Part shown: piece by piece, positions 47,330 through 58,692 of the stretch
Layout: the number at the start of each line of letters is the position of its first letter
Numbering within the stretch: the first letter of the stretch is position 1
From: Bettongia penicillata ogilbyi
Lineage: Eukaryota > Chordata > Mammalia > Diprotodontia > Potoroidae
DNA length: 64,000 nt
Direction of reading: 5' to 3'
NCBI GenBank assembly: GCA_023548195.1
Contig: JAJHZJ010000756.1
Span: 1,302,001-1,366,000, forward strand
Program-made: the position numbers and the translations under genes
Notes under the pieces: generated by a model
Databases searched by the model: none
The model's input: only the letters and a program-made list of their open reading frames with translations
Told to the model about the DNA's origin: nothing

Positions 47330-47792
47330 CATGCTACAGGGACCTTCAAACTGCTTCGGAGAGCACAGCTCTGACAGGTTGGCCACATTGTTTGAATGCA
47401 TAATGTATACTTGTCAAGAAGACTATTTTATGGAGAACTCACACGGGGCAAGCATTCACATGATGGTCAGAAGAAGCAATACAAGGACACTCTCAAGGTC
47501 TCTCTTAAGAACTTTGGAACTGAACTGGCACAGGACTCCTCAATGTGGCATGCCCATATCAGGGAAGGAGCTGTGCTCTATGAGCAAAGCAGAATTGAAA
47601 TAGCTCAAAAGAAATGCAGGAAATTTAGAGAATCCACCCCAAATGTTCACGTGGACTATTTGTGCCCAATCTGTGGTAGAGCATTCTCAGCTCATATTGG
47701 TCTGATTGATAACAGTGGGACACACTGAAACCTGACTCTAGCACAATGATGTCATTTTGGTCCTCTGAGAATGAAGGACAGCAACCACAGTG
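47330..47792 (+). mobile_element. Non-LTR retrotransposon 3' fragment (RTE/CR1-like), C-terminal ORF end
   Basis: Encodes RLFYGELTRGKHSHDGQKK, KDTLKVSLKNFG, MWHAHIREGAVLYEQ and a C-terminal CPICGRAFSAHIGLI zinc-finger-like end, a pattern typical of LINE ORF2 C-termini. At least one frameshift divides it between two frames near 47400. The finger lacks its usual final histidines. The terminal 50 bases ('ggtcctctgagaatgaagga') resemble in reverse the tails of the SINEs at 21.1, 23.6 and 35.3 kb. Confidence 0.65.
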
Positions 47793-48004
47793 ACCCAGAG
47801 TGACTTAAAATCCTTGAGGAGTCCTAACAAAACCAGTAAAATTTCACCCCTGAAAAAGGGTCCCCTGCACCTAGAGGGGGCCTGGGCCTAGGTAAGACTT
47901 GCTTTGTGCTTTCCAGGCATACTGAGACACTGGCCCCACCTTCCAGGCATTAGGGAGAGTCAAAAAAGATGGTAACAAAATGGCATGGGTGGAACTACTG
48001 TGGT

Positions 48005-48175
48005 AAAGTACGGAGGGTGCTGTTTTTGAAACAGAGAACCTGGATTCAAATCCGAGTTTTGTTTCTTCCTGCCTGGGTGACATTGAGCAAGTCATTTAAC
48101 CTCATATTTCTCATCTGTAAAATGAGAGGGTTGGGCTAATGACCTTTATGGCCCCTTCCAGATCTAAATCTAGGA
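48005..48175 (+). mobile_element. MIR-type SINE
   Basis: 'cctggattcaaatccgagtt', 'gacattgagcaagtcattta', 'catctgtaaaatgagagggt', 'ccccttccagatctaaatc'. Confidence 0.65.
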
Positions 48176-48453
48176 TCCTGTTGACCTCACTGGGGTGGGG
48201 AGCTGAGGGTGGCTGTTTGTTTGTGCTCCCTCCAATAAAACCATCATAGGGGTCTCACAGCAGGGATCACTAGGCCCATATACAACAAACGGACACATGA
48301 AGACAGTACACTCTTGAGTTTTTAAAGAGTATTATTTTCGAACTTAGAATGAACCACTCCCCGCCTAGGGTTCAACCCTGGCAGACAAGAGGGTAACAGG
48401 GATACCTTGACTAAGTTGGGTCAGGGGAATGAACAAGATGTCAGAAAGATCTC

Positions 48454-48522
48454 TCAGCTATAATACAGGCTTAGGTAGGCCACTCGGTTCCGATGTATCC
48501 TGAATTCTTTGTCTGTTATCAG
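48454..48522 (-). pseudogene. PIFO: PIFO last exon
   Basis: After a TTACAG acceptor, reads LITDKEFRIHRNRVAYLSLY and ends in TGA at 48454. The exon itself is intact and close to the human C-terminus. Confidence 0.88.
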
Positions 48523-48843
48523 CTGTAATTGAAAATGATGTTAGTGAGTATCACATATTCAAAGTAACATTTCCCCCCACCCAGTGGTCCAAGGAGACTA
48601 TGTTCTCTGTCTCTAGTTCTTAGTTACCTTGCTTGTATCTGTTCCTGGGGAATAGCTAATTATTCAAATGAAAAATTACAAACATAACTTTACAATTAAA
48701 TGGTCAACAATAATATTTCCTTCACTCTGAATTCCTTCAACACTTATGGATAGAGACTACACAAATATACAAATATTTATATGTTGTCTTACAATTATTT
48801 TCTAAATACCTGATATTTGTACTCAGGTCATGAATTCAAAGAC

Positions 48844-48885
48844 TGTGTGTGTGTGTGTATGTGTGTGTGTGTATGTGTGTATGTA
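48844..48885. repeat. (TG)n microsatellite
   Basis: TG run with TA interruptions in the last PIFO intron. Confidence 0.85.
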
Positions 48886-49019
48886 TTTGGAAATCATCTC
48901 ACTCACTTGACATATTCTTCCAGCAACTGGACTCTAAACTCCTTGAGAAGGCAGGCAAGTAGCTACCATAACTTAGCATGGAGACACAGTTAAAAAGTCT
49001 ATTAAATGAATAGTCGTAC

Positions 49020-49254
49020 CTCAGTTTTTAGGGTCCTTTTCTTTAGGACCGGCACTTGAGCCCAATCTGGAGACCCAAATTTCATTGGTCAAGTGACTTT
49101 CTGGGAAATCATGGTTTCTGGATTGTAGGTTCCAGGGCTAGGGAGGCAAATTCATACCATGTCTAATGTTTTTGTTACCACCTATGTGAACCCATGTATT
49201 ACCGAAAAACTCCCAGGACTCTGACAGCTGGGAAAAGCTTGACTGATTAATTTC
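49020..49254 (-). pseudogene. PIFO: PIFO penultimate exon, with nonsense codon
   Basis: GTACGA donor after LKKRTLKTE. It contains PSPGTYNPE, then a TGA (49089-49091), then PMKFGSPDWAQVPVLKKRTL. Upstream the likeness fades and the frame shifts by an apparent four-base insertion around 49141. The acceptor at 49255-49257 (CAG) is the best candidate; it gives 235 bases, close to what the human exon needs. Confidence 0.75.
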
Positions 49255-49259
49255 CTGTT

Positions 49260-52200
49260 TGGGTGAGAAGGAATCAGGAGATGTTTCACTGAATGTTAGG
49301 ATTTAAGATGCTCTACCTTGTCTTTCCCTAGTACCAGAGTCCCCAGAATAAAACATTTCTCTATTTTATACCAAGAGGTGGCTGGGGAGCCACAAGATTG
49401 CAAATTTCATGGCTACTGGCAAATATCCAAGATGAAGTTGGGCAGTTCTGCCTGAAAATCTACCATGATGCAATAGGGGTTCTTAATCTGAGGTCACTAA
49501 ACTTAAAAAAATTAAATAACTAATAATTGTTTTTCTTATAACCCTATGTATTTTATTTTATACATTTAAAAACATTATTTTAAAAAGGGATCTAGAGACT
49601 TCAACCAGATTGGCAAAGGGACAAAGGGACACAAAAAAGTTTAAGGACTGTTGGGTTTGGAAGTCCACTAATCATTAGCAATAGTTTGAATTCCTTGAGG
49701 AATAGGTCTTAGGAATATCCAAGATAACTCTCTCCCATAGAACTATGGATGAAATCGTTTTTCATCTCTCATTCCTTGTTAGGCATGTGTGGCTATTCTA
49801 GGGAAGACAATATTTCATATTTTCTCTGGGAATGGCATTAAATATAGGATAAATGGTTAACTCTGACATAGTTTGACCATCCCTAGCTGGCTACTTTTCT
49901 TACTGCTGTGGTGGTATGAAAGAAAATCAAAGATTTGACATACCCAGGGAAATATGATGAGTCTGTGGGTCTCTCATCAAATCGATTTGAGATAGAGTTA
50001 AACGGAGCATAAGGAGGAAGAGCACAGTGGGACTTTATTGTCTGTAACTGGTATGAAACTGGAGTGGGCTTCAGCTCCTATTTACAAGAAAATATAGTCA
50101 CTGAATAGATTTTACATATGCAAAAGTGAGCTACACAGACTTTCGGTGGTAGTACTTGGTGGTGGGGTGGGGTGGAGTTGGTGTACATCTGGAGGGCAGA
50201 TCAGCCTTAAGTTAAACCTGAATTAACTCTAGACTATCATGAGCAGTTTGGGGCCCCATCCAATAGAGCAGGATTGGGAAAATTTAGAAAAGCACAACCT
50301 AAGCAGCAAAAATTTTTCTGTTCTTTTTAGTTGTGTGACCTTGGACAAGTCATATCAGTTCTCTGAGTCTTGGTTTCTGTATCTGTAAAGTATCTTCTTC
50401 CTTCCTTCTCCCCCTCCTTACCCTTACCCTCTAACCTCCCCTCTCCAGCCTCCCCCTCCTCCTCTTCCTTTTTAATAGCAATACTTGTCTACCTCACAGA
50501 CTTCTGAGGATCCATTGAGATAATGTATGCAAAGTGCTTTGAAAACCTTATAAATAATTATTGTTGTTTGGTAGTTTCTGACTCTTTGTGTCCGCCTTTG
50601 GAGTTTTCTTGGCAAAGACACTGGAGTGGCTTGCCATTTCCTTCTCCAGCTCATTTTACAGATGAGGAAACTGAGACAAACAGCATCAAGTTATTTGCGT
50701 AGGGTCACACAGTAAGTGTCTGAGGCTAGATTTGAACTCAGGAAGACTCATCTTCCTGTCCAGGCCTGGCACTAACCACTACATCACCTCACTGCCCTCA
50801 CAAAATATTGCAGATGTCCTATCTGTTACAAGAACAGGTTATCTTGGTGGAAAGCAAGGGAAGTCATTGGGAAGCAACAATAATATAAACAAAAGAGCTT
50901 CAATAAAATCTTAAGGAAAAAAAGAGTGCTAGGGCCAGAGTGCTGATCTGGGGTCCTGACTCTGATGCTTCCTAGCTGTGTGACCTTTAATGAATCACTA
51001 CATCTCTCTAGGTTTTGGTTTGCACACATTAAAGTGGAGATAATATACTACCTGCACTATCTACTTCACAGGGGTGTTGTGAGTCACTTAGTGAATCTGA
51101 AAGCCCTACAGAAAAAGGAACTATTATTATTGAGACTATTTTGCCATCACAAGGGCTTAGATTCAACTATCTCATCATCAAGGGCCTTGTCTTCCATCTC
51201 TGAAAATACAGTTCCACAGAAAGATTTGAGACAACCTCTGCCTTTCTGTTCTCTTTTTCTTTCACGTACATATATGTAATCAAATCAAGTCCCCTCTAGT
51301 TACTAAGCATTTATTCAGAGGCCCTTATGTGCCAGTGTAAGCCCAAGCAAAGTAGGATTTTTTGTTGTTTTCTTTCAAGAGTTCAGTTTCCCAGGCTCAC
51401 TGAAAACAGCTGAAGGATTGATCTCCTTTGAACCCTGATAATTGACAGCTATGCTGAGTCATGTAGGTTTCATGCTTACTGGCTCTTAGCCAATCAGGAG
51501 AGGAGTCTTTGTTAAATATTCTGAGAGGCTGGTATTTTGCTTTGCAGGTTTGCTTATGAGAAGGACATTTTGATTCCCTGGATGGGACTCTAAGTAGCCA
51601 TTTGTTAAGATCCCTTCACCCCCACTCAGATGTTGTTGGTGCTCCCCTATCTAGTAGTGTATGTAGGTGGTTATATTACTTTATTCAGACAGTAATAGCC
51701 TTGTCTATTGATCTTTGTTCTAATTTCTCTGCTTGTATTTCCTCTGTTTGTATTTTCTCCATGTTCAGGGTGCTAACCTTTCCCCTGAACTAGTGAATGA
51801 CTTACATATGTTTAATTAAAGAAGGATTGTTATCCCCTTTAAAGCTGTCTTTTATAAAGCAGACCAGAGAACCTGTGCTAGCAGGCCATCCTGGGAATGC
51901 TAGGGTGATTGCTAATACAGTAAGGCACAGGGCTAAGTACCGAGGAGACAAAAAAGGTACAAAGAACTCCCTCTCTCAAGGAACTCACAGTGTAGTTTGG
52001 GTGCATGGATGATCTTTAAATCAGAGTATATGAAATTGTCACTAACCTTATCAACTGCTTTAAATCATGGGGTAGTCCTGGATCCAATGATATATCCCGT
52101 ATTGCTCATAGGGGTCTTAGAAAGGTTGTATGCCATGTTATTCTTCTGTAAGTTTACACATGTAAAAAGACAATGTCAGGAAGCAGTCCTACTAAGCTGC

Positions 52201-53220
52201 TTACCCCAGCATCAATGAATGTGGGATCGTCTTTCATTCTGAAGTCCCTGTACCAAAGAGACCTTCCTTTCCCTCTCCTCCATTGTCATTCTAATCCTTG
52301 CACACCAATATGAAGTCTAGAAAAGCAGCGGATTTGGAATTTACTGGTGAGGTTTGAAGTAAGTGACTTCTAAGGTCCTTTCCAGCTCTTAATGTAGGAT
52401 TCTAACCTGTCCATGGATACTTATACATGACACAAATAAATAAGAGTTTTCAGAAGTTATTGAGGTGCAAAGATACTGTTTAAGCCACAAAATAGCACCT
52501 TTCCCTTCACTGATCCCCCAAACTTTTAGACTTTTGGAAACCTTCCCCAGGCCTTTTTTGGTGAAAGCTGACCAGTTTGTTATAAGAAAGCCATCTAATC
52601 GCCTGTATTCTGGGAATTTCATAGATTAGATGTCTGAGAAAGCACCAGGTTTCTCCCAAAGGCCTATGGGGGAAATTTTGGCTTTCTGGCTTTTATTGAG
52701 GTTTTTGGGGTAGAGCATGAATGGGGTCAGGGCTACAAGAGTCAGGAAGCAATGGAATGGCTGGGTTTTGACCAGAGGTATGGAAATTCAGCATGCAATT
52801 ATATTGGAGGGAAGATGGAACTGGTGTTCAGCCCTTAACATCATTGAAGAGGAGGAAATTCAGCACATAGCATTATTTGGGTGGTAGGGGTGTTTTAGGA
52901 AACACTCTCAAAGGGGTGATAGCACACACACTGGATATTGGCAGTAGGTGAAGTGAGGGAGAGATTATTTAGTGAAGGGTGAATTAATGAATTCATGAAT
53001 GAAGAGGAATTAATTAATGAAGAGAAGTGGAAAGATAAGGAACTGAGGGGCAAGGTGAGCACACAGTAACAGTGAGGAAAGAGGAGTTTCACCTCATAGG
53101 ATTAATGCTGGAATTGGGGGATGTTCAGCATTGGAGGAGGGGATTCATTAAACAAATCAGTGGTAGGATATTTGATTGGTCAGTTTTTCTCCTGTTACAT
53201 ACTGGATCCTAGAGAGTTAA
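49260..53220. other. PIFO intron sequence
   Basis: Apart from the SINE at 50.6-50.8 kb and a repeat fragment near 51880-51985, nothing recognisable. The expected PIFO exon 3 is not visible. Confidence 0.45.
50565..50800 (-). mobile_element. Marsupial tRNA-derived SINE, full length
   Basis: Reverse orientation, from 'ttgtttggtagtttctgact' to 'accactacatcacctcactg'; within the PIFO relic. Confidence 0.85.
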
Positions 53221-53273
53221 GAAGTGAGAACACACTACACCTAAGAGAGCAAGGTGAGGGATAAGATACTCAC

Positions 53274-53417
53274 CTCCTCGTGAAAGTAGCATCCAGGTCC
53301 TCTGTGAGGCGCCCCCCCTTAGGGGCACATCCTTAATACCTAATCTGTTCGGAGGGTGGTGCAAGGGGAAGTTTTTCCTCTTTTGGCATGATCCAAAGCA
53401 GTATTTCAGCTGCGCTT
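53274..53417 (-). pseudogene. PIFO: PIFO exon 2, one base too long
   Basis: Reads LKYCFGSCQKRKNFP, HHPPNRLG and KDVPLRG up to a run of seven G (- strand), after which the likeness (PHRGPGCYFHEE) continues in the next frame. The exon is 144 bases; 143 would restore both frame and phase. Good acceptor and GTGAGT donor. Confidence 0.85.
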
Positions 53418-53647
53418 CTGAAGGTCAAGAAAGAGCAGAAATGTCCAATGTAGAGTGTGTCGGTCCCCGAGGGACCTAGAGGGTGACTCTGTATGGGTGT
53501 GGATTGGGGGAGTGAGGAGGGTCATTAGTGGTGCCCTCCATATGGCAAGCCAACATGCCAACGTCCCCTCCGTCCCATCTCTTCTTTCTGAACCCCAAGG
53601 CCACTCCCCACCCGGTTCAAAAACTGGTCGGAGGCTCCCCCACTGAC

Positions 53648-53672
53648 CTGAAAGCTCCCATTCCCAGTTCAT
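53648..53672 (-). pseudogene. PIFO: PIFO exon 1 (start codon)
   Basis: ATG at 53672 encodes MNWEWELS. The split codon joins exon 2 in phase across a GTCAGT donor. The start lies 24 bases from an X-box-like motif. Confidence 0.7.
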
Positions 53673-53684
53673 GTCGCTAGCTAT

Positions 53685-53870
53685 GTGTACAGTGGGTTGT
53701 CAGGGCAACAGAAGGGAAGCCGGGGGAGGGCGGAGAGCGCTGAGGCCGGCGACCTAGATTGCGCAGGAGTTCAGGTACCACAGGCGGGGGCGGGGCAGGG
53801 CAGCGCAGTGCAGGCAGAACAGAGGCGAACAGATGTGCGCAGAGGTCCCTCCCCTAATGCGCTGAGTTGT
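53685..53870. promoter_or_regulatory. CpG-rich promoter-like region
   Basis: The only clearly CpG- and GC-dense stretch in the window, with a GGGGGCGGGGC Sp1-type box at 53785-53795. It covers the region just upstream of PIFO exon 1. No second, divergent first exon was recognised on the + strand. Confidence 0.65.
53696..53709. promoter_or_regulatory. X-box (RFX-binding) motif in the PIFO promoter
   Basis: GTTGTCAGGGCAAC is an imperfect inverted repeat. It fits the X-box pattern GTNRCC-N2-RGYAAC with one mismatch. X-boxes bound by RFX factors mark promoters of ciliary genes, which agrees with PIFO. Confidence 0.55.
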
Positions 53871-53899
53871 CTTTCGGCTTCCCTCCTCTAGTCATGGGG

Positions 53900-54680
53900 A
53901 TAATGAAGCACAACCACTAAACTGCCTATTAAATTCAGCTCCCTTGCTGAATGTCACCAGATCTGAGGTTTATAAAAGGTGGTTGCGATTCGATAACCTG
54001 GAAACGGTTAACGGACGTGTGTTTTCAGGGTGTCTTTCTTTTCTTTTTTTGGCCAATACTTTTACTAGGGGAAAAGGAAGCTCTTTTAATTTCCTTCTTC
54101 CTAGAATCATCATCCATTCGGCTTCTGCAACCTAATGAAATGAACTTTTTCCCAGTGCTTGGGAAAGTAACTTCGTTGTTGTCCATAGAAGAGGAAGGCA
54201 AGGGGATCCTTGTGGAAAGAGAGCATACGAGAGACTGCCGGTTTCATGTACAGTCTTTTCTTTCTCTTCTGCTGTGTATGTGGAAATACCCCTTTTATTC
54301 AGAATTTAGTAAGATCGGAATAATAAATGATTATTTTAATGAAGGAAACAAGACAAAACCAAAGAAGGAAAGATCAAAGACTTTTAGGGAAACCCTCTTC
54401 TTGGATTCTCTGCTAGATCTCCATCACAACGCCTATACATCTTGGTTTGGTTCCTTACTTGTTCTTTATAATCAGAGAGTCATTCAGTAGGATTATTTCT
54501 GTTACATTTTTGGAAGAATCTTTACTGATTTTAATATTTGGACGGACAAGACCCTGTTGGAAAGGAACCCACAAGTCTTGCTCTAATAAATCAAGTTCTG
54601 CACCCCCTCTTTTCTTTTCTAGACACCATTCTTACCTGTTTCTTCTGAGGGACTGATTTTCCTCAGTTCCTTTTGTTGAC
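53900..54680. other. Unassigned stretch upstream of PIFO
   Basis: Contains open frames up to about 180 codons, but without recognisable domains or splice context. I do not support a gene here. Confidence 0.4.
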
Positions 54681-54689
54681 TCATTATCT

Positions 54690-54960
54690 ATATCAAGTTC
54701 CCTATCTATGGATGCTCCCAAAAATTCTGTCCTAGGCTCTTTTCTTCCTCTATACTTTCTTTGTGAACTGATCACCTCCTATGCCTTTGGCTACCATCTC
54801 TTCAGTAAATGACTTCAAAGATCTGTATTTCCAGCTCCCATCTCTAGAGCGTCACTCCTCCATCACCTATTGAACATTTTAAATTGGATGTCCTGGAAAC
54901 ATCTTAGACGCATGTCCAAAACTTAATTTATTTTCTTTTCCCTTAAACTCATCCTCCCTT
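54690..54960 (+). mobile_element. L2 LINE fragment
   Basis: L2 coding remnant with 'ctcctatgcctttggctacc' and 'ggatgtcctggaaacatctt'. Confidence 0.6.
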
Positions 54961-54964
54961 CCTA

Positions 54965-55175
54965 GAGCAGTTAGATGAGGGTAGTGGATAGAGTGCTGGG
55001 CCTGGAGTAGGAAGACCTGAGTTCAAATGTGGCTCCAGACTCTTACTAGCTGTATGAACCTGGGCAAGTCACTTAACCCTATTTGTCAAATGGTCTGGAG
55101 AAAGAATGGTAAACCCTCTAGTATCTTTACTAGAAAATTCCCAAATGAGGTCATGAAGAGATGGAAATGACTGAA
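54965..55175 (+). mobile_element. Marsupial tRNA-derived SINE inserted in L2
   Basis: 'agcagttagatgagggtagt', 'gagttcaaatgtggctccag', 'gggcaagtcacttaacccta', 'gtcatgaagagatggaaatg'. L2 sequence continues on the far side, so this is a nested insertion. Confidence 0.8.
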
Positions 55176-55184
55176 CAATACCCT

Positions 55185-55860
55185 CCCTTCCATACTTTCT
55201 TATTGTTCCTGAAAGCCTCACCATCTTTTCAATCCTCTCAACATATCCCTGACTCTTTACTTTCTCTTGCATCTGACCCTTCTTTCCATTCTTAATGCCT
55301 ACAACTTAAGTTCAGGCACTTTTCATATGTCTTCTAGATTACTAATTAATTACTAATTGATAATTACTAATCGTAATTGATTTCCCTATTTAAAATCTCT
55401 CATCTTTCCTGTCCATCCTCCACACCACTGCCAAAGTAATATTCCTTAAACACAGACCTGACCCCTTGACTCTCCTATTCCGCCAACTCCACTGGCTTCC
55501 TATTGATTCTAGAAAAAAATACGTACTCTCTCGTTTATCTATGAAAGCCCCACACAACCTGAGCACAGCCTTTCTTTCCAACCCCTTTGGGTGTTATTCT
55601 CCCTCCTACACTCTCTGATCTACCACACTGGCTCTGTTCCTCACCTGGCAGTCTTCATCTCCTCTTTTCATGCTTTCACACTGGCTGCCTCTGCAACTGG
55701 CATTCACTTGCTCCTGCCCTCTACCTCATAGAGCCCCTCTCTTCCATTATGACAGAGCTGAAAATCTGTCTTCTGTATTAAAGTCTTTCCCCACCTCCCA
55801 CAGCTGTTAGAGTCCTCCCTCCCAAAGTTAACTACTTTGGCTATATTTTTGTTCACTTTA
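55185..55860 (+). mobile_element. L2 LINE fragment, continued
   Basis: 'aatattccttaaacacagac', 'ctccactggcttcctattga', 'gccccacacaacctgagcac', 'cacactggctctgttcctca': ordered L2 3' blocks. Confidence 0.65.
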
Positions 55861-55867
55861 GTAATGA

Positions 55868-56120
55868 CTTTTGTGGTTGTTTAGTCATTTTCAGCCATGC
55901 CTGACTCTCCATGACTCCTTTTCGGGTTTTCTTGGCAAAGATACTAGAAGTGGTTTGTCATCTCCAACTCATTTTACAGATGAAGAAACGGAGGCAAGCA
56001 GGGTTAAGTGACTTGCCCAGGATCACACAACTAGGAGGTGTCTGAGGCCAAATCTGAACTCAAGTTTTCCTGACTCTAGGCCTGGTACTTTATCCACTGT
56101 GCCATCTAGCTGCCCAATAA
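55868..56120 (-). mobile_element. Marsupial tRNA-derived SINE, full length
   Basis: Well preserved: 'cagccatgcctgactctcca' to 'gtgccatctagctgccc'; about 250 bases. Confidence 0.9.
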
Positions 56121-56539
56121 TGATAATAATTATAGCTAGTATTTAGGGGACACAGCATTAGAATAAGAGATCAGGGCTATTGAAAGGAGTTAGGTTTTGC
56201 AACTTGAGCAAAGACTTCATTCTATTTGTAATTCCCTCCCCCCAGCCTCTGTGTAGGCTGGTGGGACACCAAAAGTAGTGGATTGGCCTGGGGTTAAAAG
56301 CCAAGCCATTGTGCAAAAAAGAAGCCTCTTTTTTTTTAAACTTCTTATCATTCCTTTAGAATCAGGTCAATTTCTTTCAATCTTCCTCTCTGTCTCTCTC
56401 CTCTCTCTGTTTCTGTATCTCCTCTCAATTTGTTGTCTCTGACTTTCTCTCTCCTCTCTTTAAGTTTCTATGTCTCTGTGTCTCTTTAATTTTGTTTGTC
56501 CTTCTCTGTGTGTCTTTGTCCCTCTTCATAACAACTAAC

Positions 56540-56715
56540 ATTTATATAGCAACTATTATTTGCCAAGCACTGTGATAAAAACTTTACAAATATCTAATTT
56601 AATAATAATCCTGAGAGGTTGGTGATGTTATTACCCTCATTTTACAGATGAGGACATTGAGGCAGGCAGAAGTTAAATGGCTTTCCCAGTTAGTAAGTAT
56701 CTGAGACCAGATCTG
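56540..56715 (-). mobile_element. MIR-type SINE
   Basis: 'ttgccaagcactgtgataaa', 'ttatta ccctcattttaca' blocks, 'gatgaggacattgaggcagg' and 'tgagaccagatctgaac'. Confidence 0.6.
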
Positions 56716-57397
56716 AACTTGGCTCTTGTATCACCTTATGAGCTAAATGATGAGGGAAAGGTTTCAGATGATCAGGGAGAGGGAAATGATGAATGACTCT
56801 GGAATATAAGATTTCTGGGTGCCCTGAAATATATACAAGGCTGAACAAGCACTGGGGTGTTTTGGGGAGCATGGAGAAAATAGTTCTTATTTCAAATCAA
56901 AAAAACTAGATTTGAGTTTGGTTCTGCCATATACTAACTCTGTGGGAAGTCAATGAGTTTCAGTACCCTCTTCTGTGCCCTTTTGTTCCATATCTCAATT
57001 AGCAAATTAGCATTGGTATGGTGCCTGCTATGTGTGCGGCACTGTGCTGTATGAGTTGGGGATAGAAAAAAAGGAAAAAGACAAGTTCAAGTTCTCAAGA
57101 AGATCATAGTCTAGAGGATGGAATCCCACTGGATTTTGTAAATATAAACTATTATCACACCAGTGATTTCAGAGAAAAAAAGAATTGCCCCACCCCATGT
57201 GTACCTCAAAGAGTCTGCCCATGAAATCTTTAACATCTGTCTCATACTAACATTCGCACTTAAAATATTTCTGCATCAGACACACAAGATTGAGACCATT
57301 TGGGTGTCCATTGCTGGCTTTTAGTGTAGAATCATTAGAACATTATAAGCAAAGGGCGTTAAGTCAGGAAAATGGGAAAAAGGAAGGAAGGTCAAGT

Positions 57398-57669
57398 TTA
57401 TGCCCAGTTGTAGCACTCACAGCTGGTGTCAAAGACAAGTCCAGTCGAGCAGTACTGCTCATAGATGTGGCTGTTCAAACAGTGTCAGGATGCATTCCTG
57501 TTATTGGCCACAGGGTAGAAATCATCAGCTTTGCCAGCACAGAATCCACTGCCCCCAGAGCTGCTTTCAGAACTGCTGCTGCTGCTGCTGCTCCCACCTG
57601 AACTGCCACTTCTGCCACTGCTGGGAGCTGATGTGATTGGAGCAATTGGTTGAGTTGAGGTGGTACAGC
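57398..57669 (-). pseudogene. CHIA: CHIA pseudogene exon 11 (linker and chitin-binding domain), nonsense codon
   Basis: Reads CTTSTQPIAPITSAPSSG, a Ser/Gly linker, GFCAGKADDFYPVANNRNAS, then TGA. Past it the frame continues as HCLNSHIYEQYC and LVFDTSCECYNWA to the normal stop position at 57398. Confidence 0.92.
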
Positions 57670-58524
57670 CTGGAGGAGAAAATCACTATGAATTTAACAA
57701 AGGGTTATGGCACTGGGGAAGGAGAGGTTTGAGTATCGGCTGAACAGTCAGGTTACTGAGATTTAGATTGCAAGCTCTGGAATCTTAGGAGAGACACTTA
57801 TAACCCATCTGAGTCTCAGTTTCCTGATTTGTAAAAATTGTACCACCTACAAAAAAATGGTTATAAGGATTGTAATGTAATCACATTACATTAAGGATTG
57901 TACTATAATTAATGTAACCATTGTAATGGTTGTAAAGATATGTAGCATATAAAAAATAAAGATAACATACTTAAAGCATCATATAAACCCTACTTAGCTG
58001 GTGTGGCTGAAGGGGATATTCACTGACCCTGGTGAAGGAGGACTTTGTTTGAATCCTGATGCTATTTTTGTCACCTTGGGTATAAAATGAATGGGCTGAA
58101 CTAAATGGCCTCTGAGATCCCTTTCAGCTCCTGAGCCATGATCCCATTAGTAGGAAAATAAGATTATTTATTGTGTATATTATGGCTAATAATATTTGTA
58201 GTGTAGAAACAATTGTATTTGTGCTACCCTCCTCACACAACTTATGGAAAACTAGATTTAGGACTGGAAAGGACCAGAAAGAACATCTAGTCTGTAAAGG
58301 AGACCCCTGAGGTTCAGAGAACGTAAGTGACTTGCCCAAGTTCACACAGATAGCAAGTGATAGATTCTAGATTTGGACCCAATTTTTATGATACTAAATC
58401 CAGTACTCTTGCCACTACATCTTGTTGTAAGAAAAATGCTTTGTAAAGCTTTATACTTTGGGCAAGTTATATAGGAACCATATAGGAACATAGACTTAGA
58501 GTGTAAAGGGGCCTAAGAATCAAG

Positions 58525-58692
58525 TTTGGAATCAGGAAGACTCATTTTCATGAGTTCCAATCCAGCCTCAGGTTCCTTATCTGTAAAATGAGTTGGAGAA
58601 GGAAACGGCAAACTACGCCAGCATCTTTGCCAAGAAAACCCCAAAATATCATGACAGAAAGTCAGACATGACTGAAATGATGGAAAAATAAT
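58525..58692 (+). mobile_element. Marsupial tRNA-derived SINE (head shortened)
   Basis: 'gagttccaatccagcctcag', 'atctgtaaaatgagttggag', 'ccagcatctttgccaagaaa', 'cagacatgactgaaatgatg'. Confidence 0.8.

Larger units (their letters stand above)
48454..53672 (-). pseudogene. PIFO: CIMAP3 (PIFO) relic, reading frame disrupted
   Basis: PIFO (CIMAP3) is a small protein of ciliary and other microtubule structures (family knowledge). Four exons are recognisable: exon 1 53648-53672, exon 2 53274-53417, a large exon 49020-49254 and the last exon 48454-48522. Human-like blocks include CFGSCQKRK, HRGPGCYF, MKFGSPDWAQVP and HRNRVAYLSLYY. Lesions: seven C where six keep frame (near 53312-53318); an in-frame TGA at 49089-49091 where human PIFO has tryptophan; an apparent four-base insertion and a stop about 60 bases further upstream in the same exon. 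The exon for the GYTLGARTAV region was not found. Splice sites of the recognised exons are intact. The gene lies tail-to-tail with the chitinase gene and downstream of CHIA, as in human. A sequencing error could explain the homopolymer but not all lesions. Confidence 0.8.

Noticed and set aside
47396..47728. Possible host zinc-finger gene
   Set aside because: The sequence fits the C-terminal end of a LINE ORF, is frameshifted, and its finger lacks the final histidines.
53685..53870. Bidirectional promoter for a second gene on the + strand
   Set aside because: No first exon with start codon and donor recognised on the + strand within the next few kilobases.
53951..54490. Open frame of about 179 codons next to the CpG-rich region
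   Set aside because: No recognisable domain, no supporting splice or Kozak context. AT-rich chance frame is the likelier reading, though transcripts could change this.
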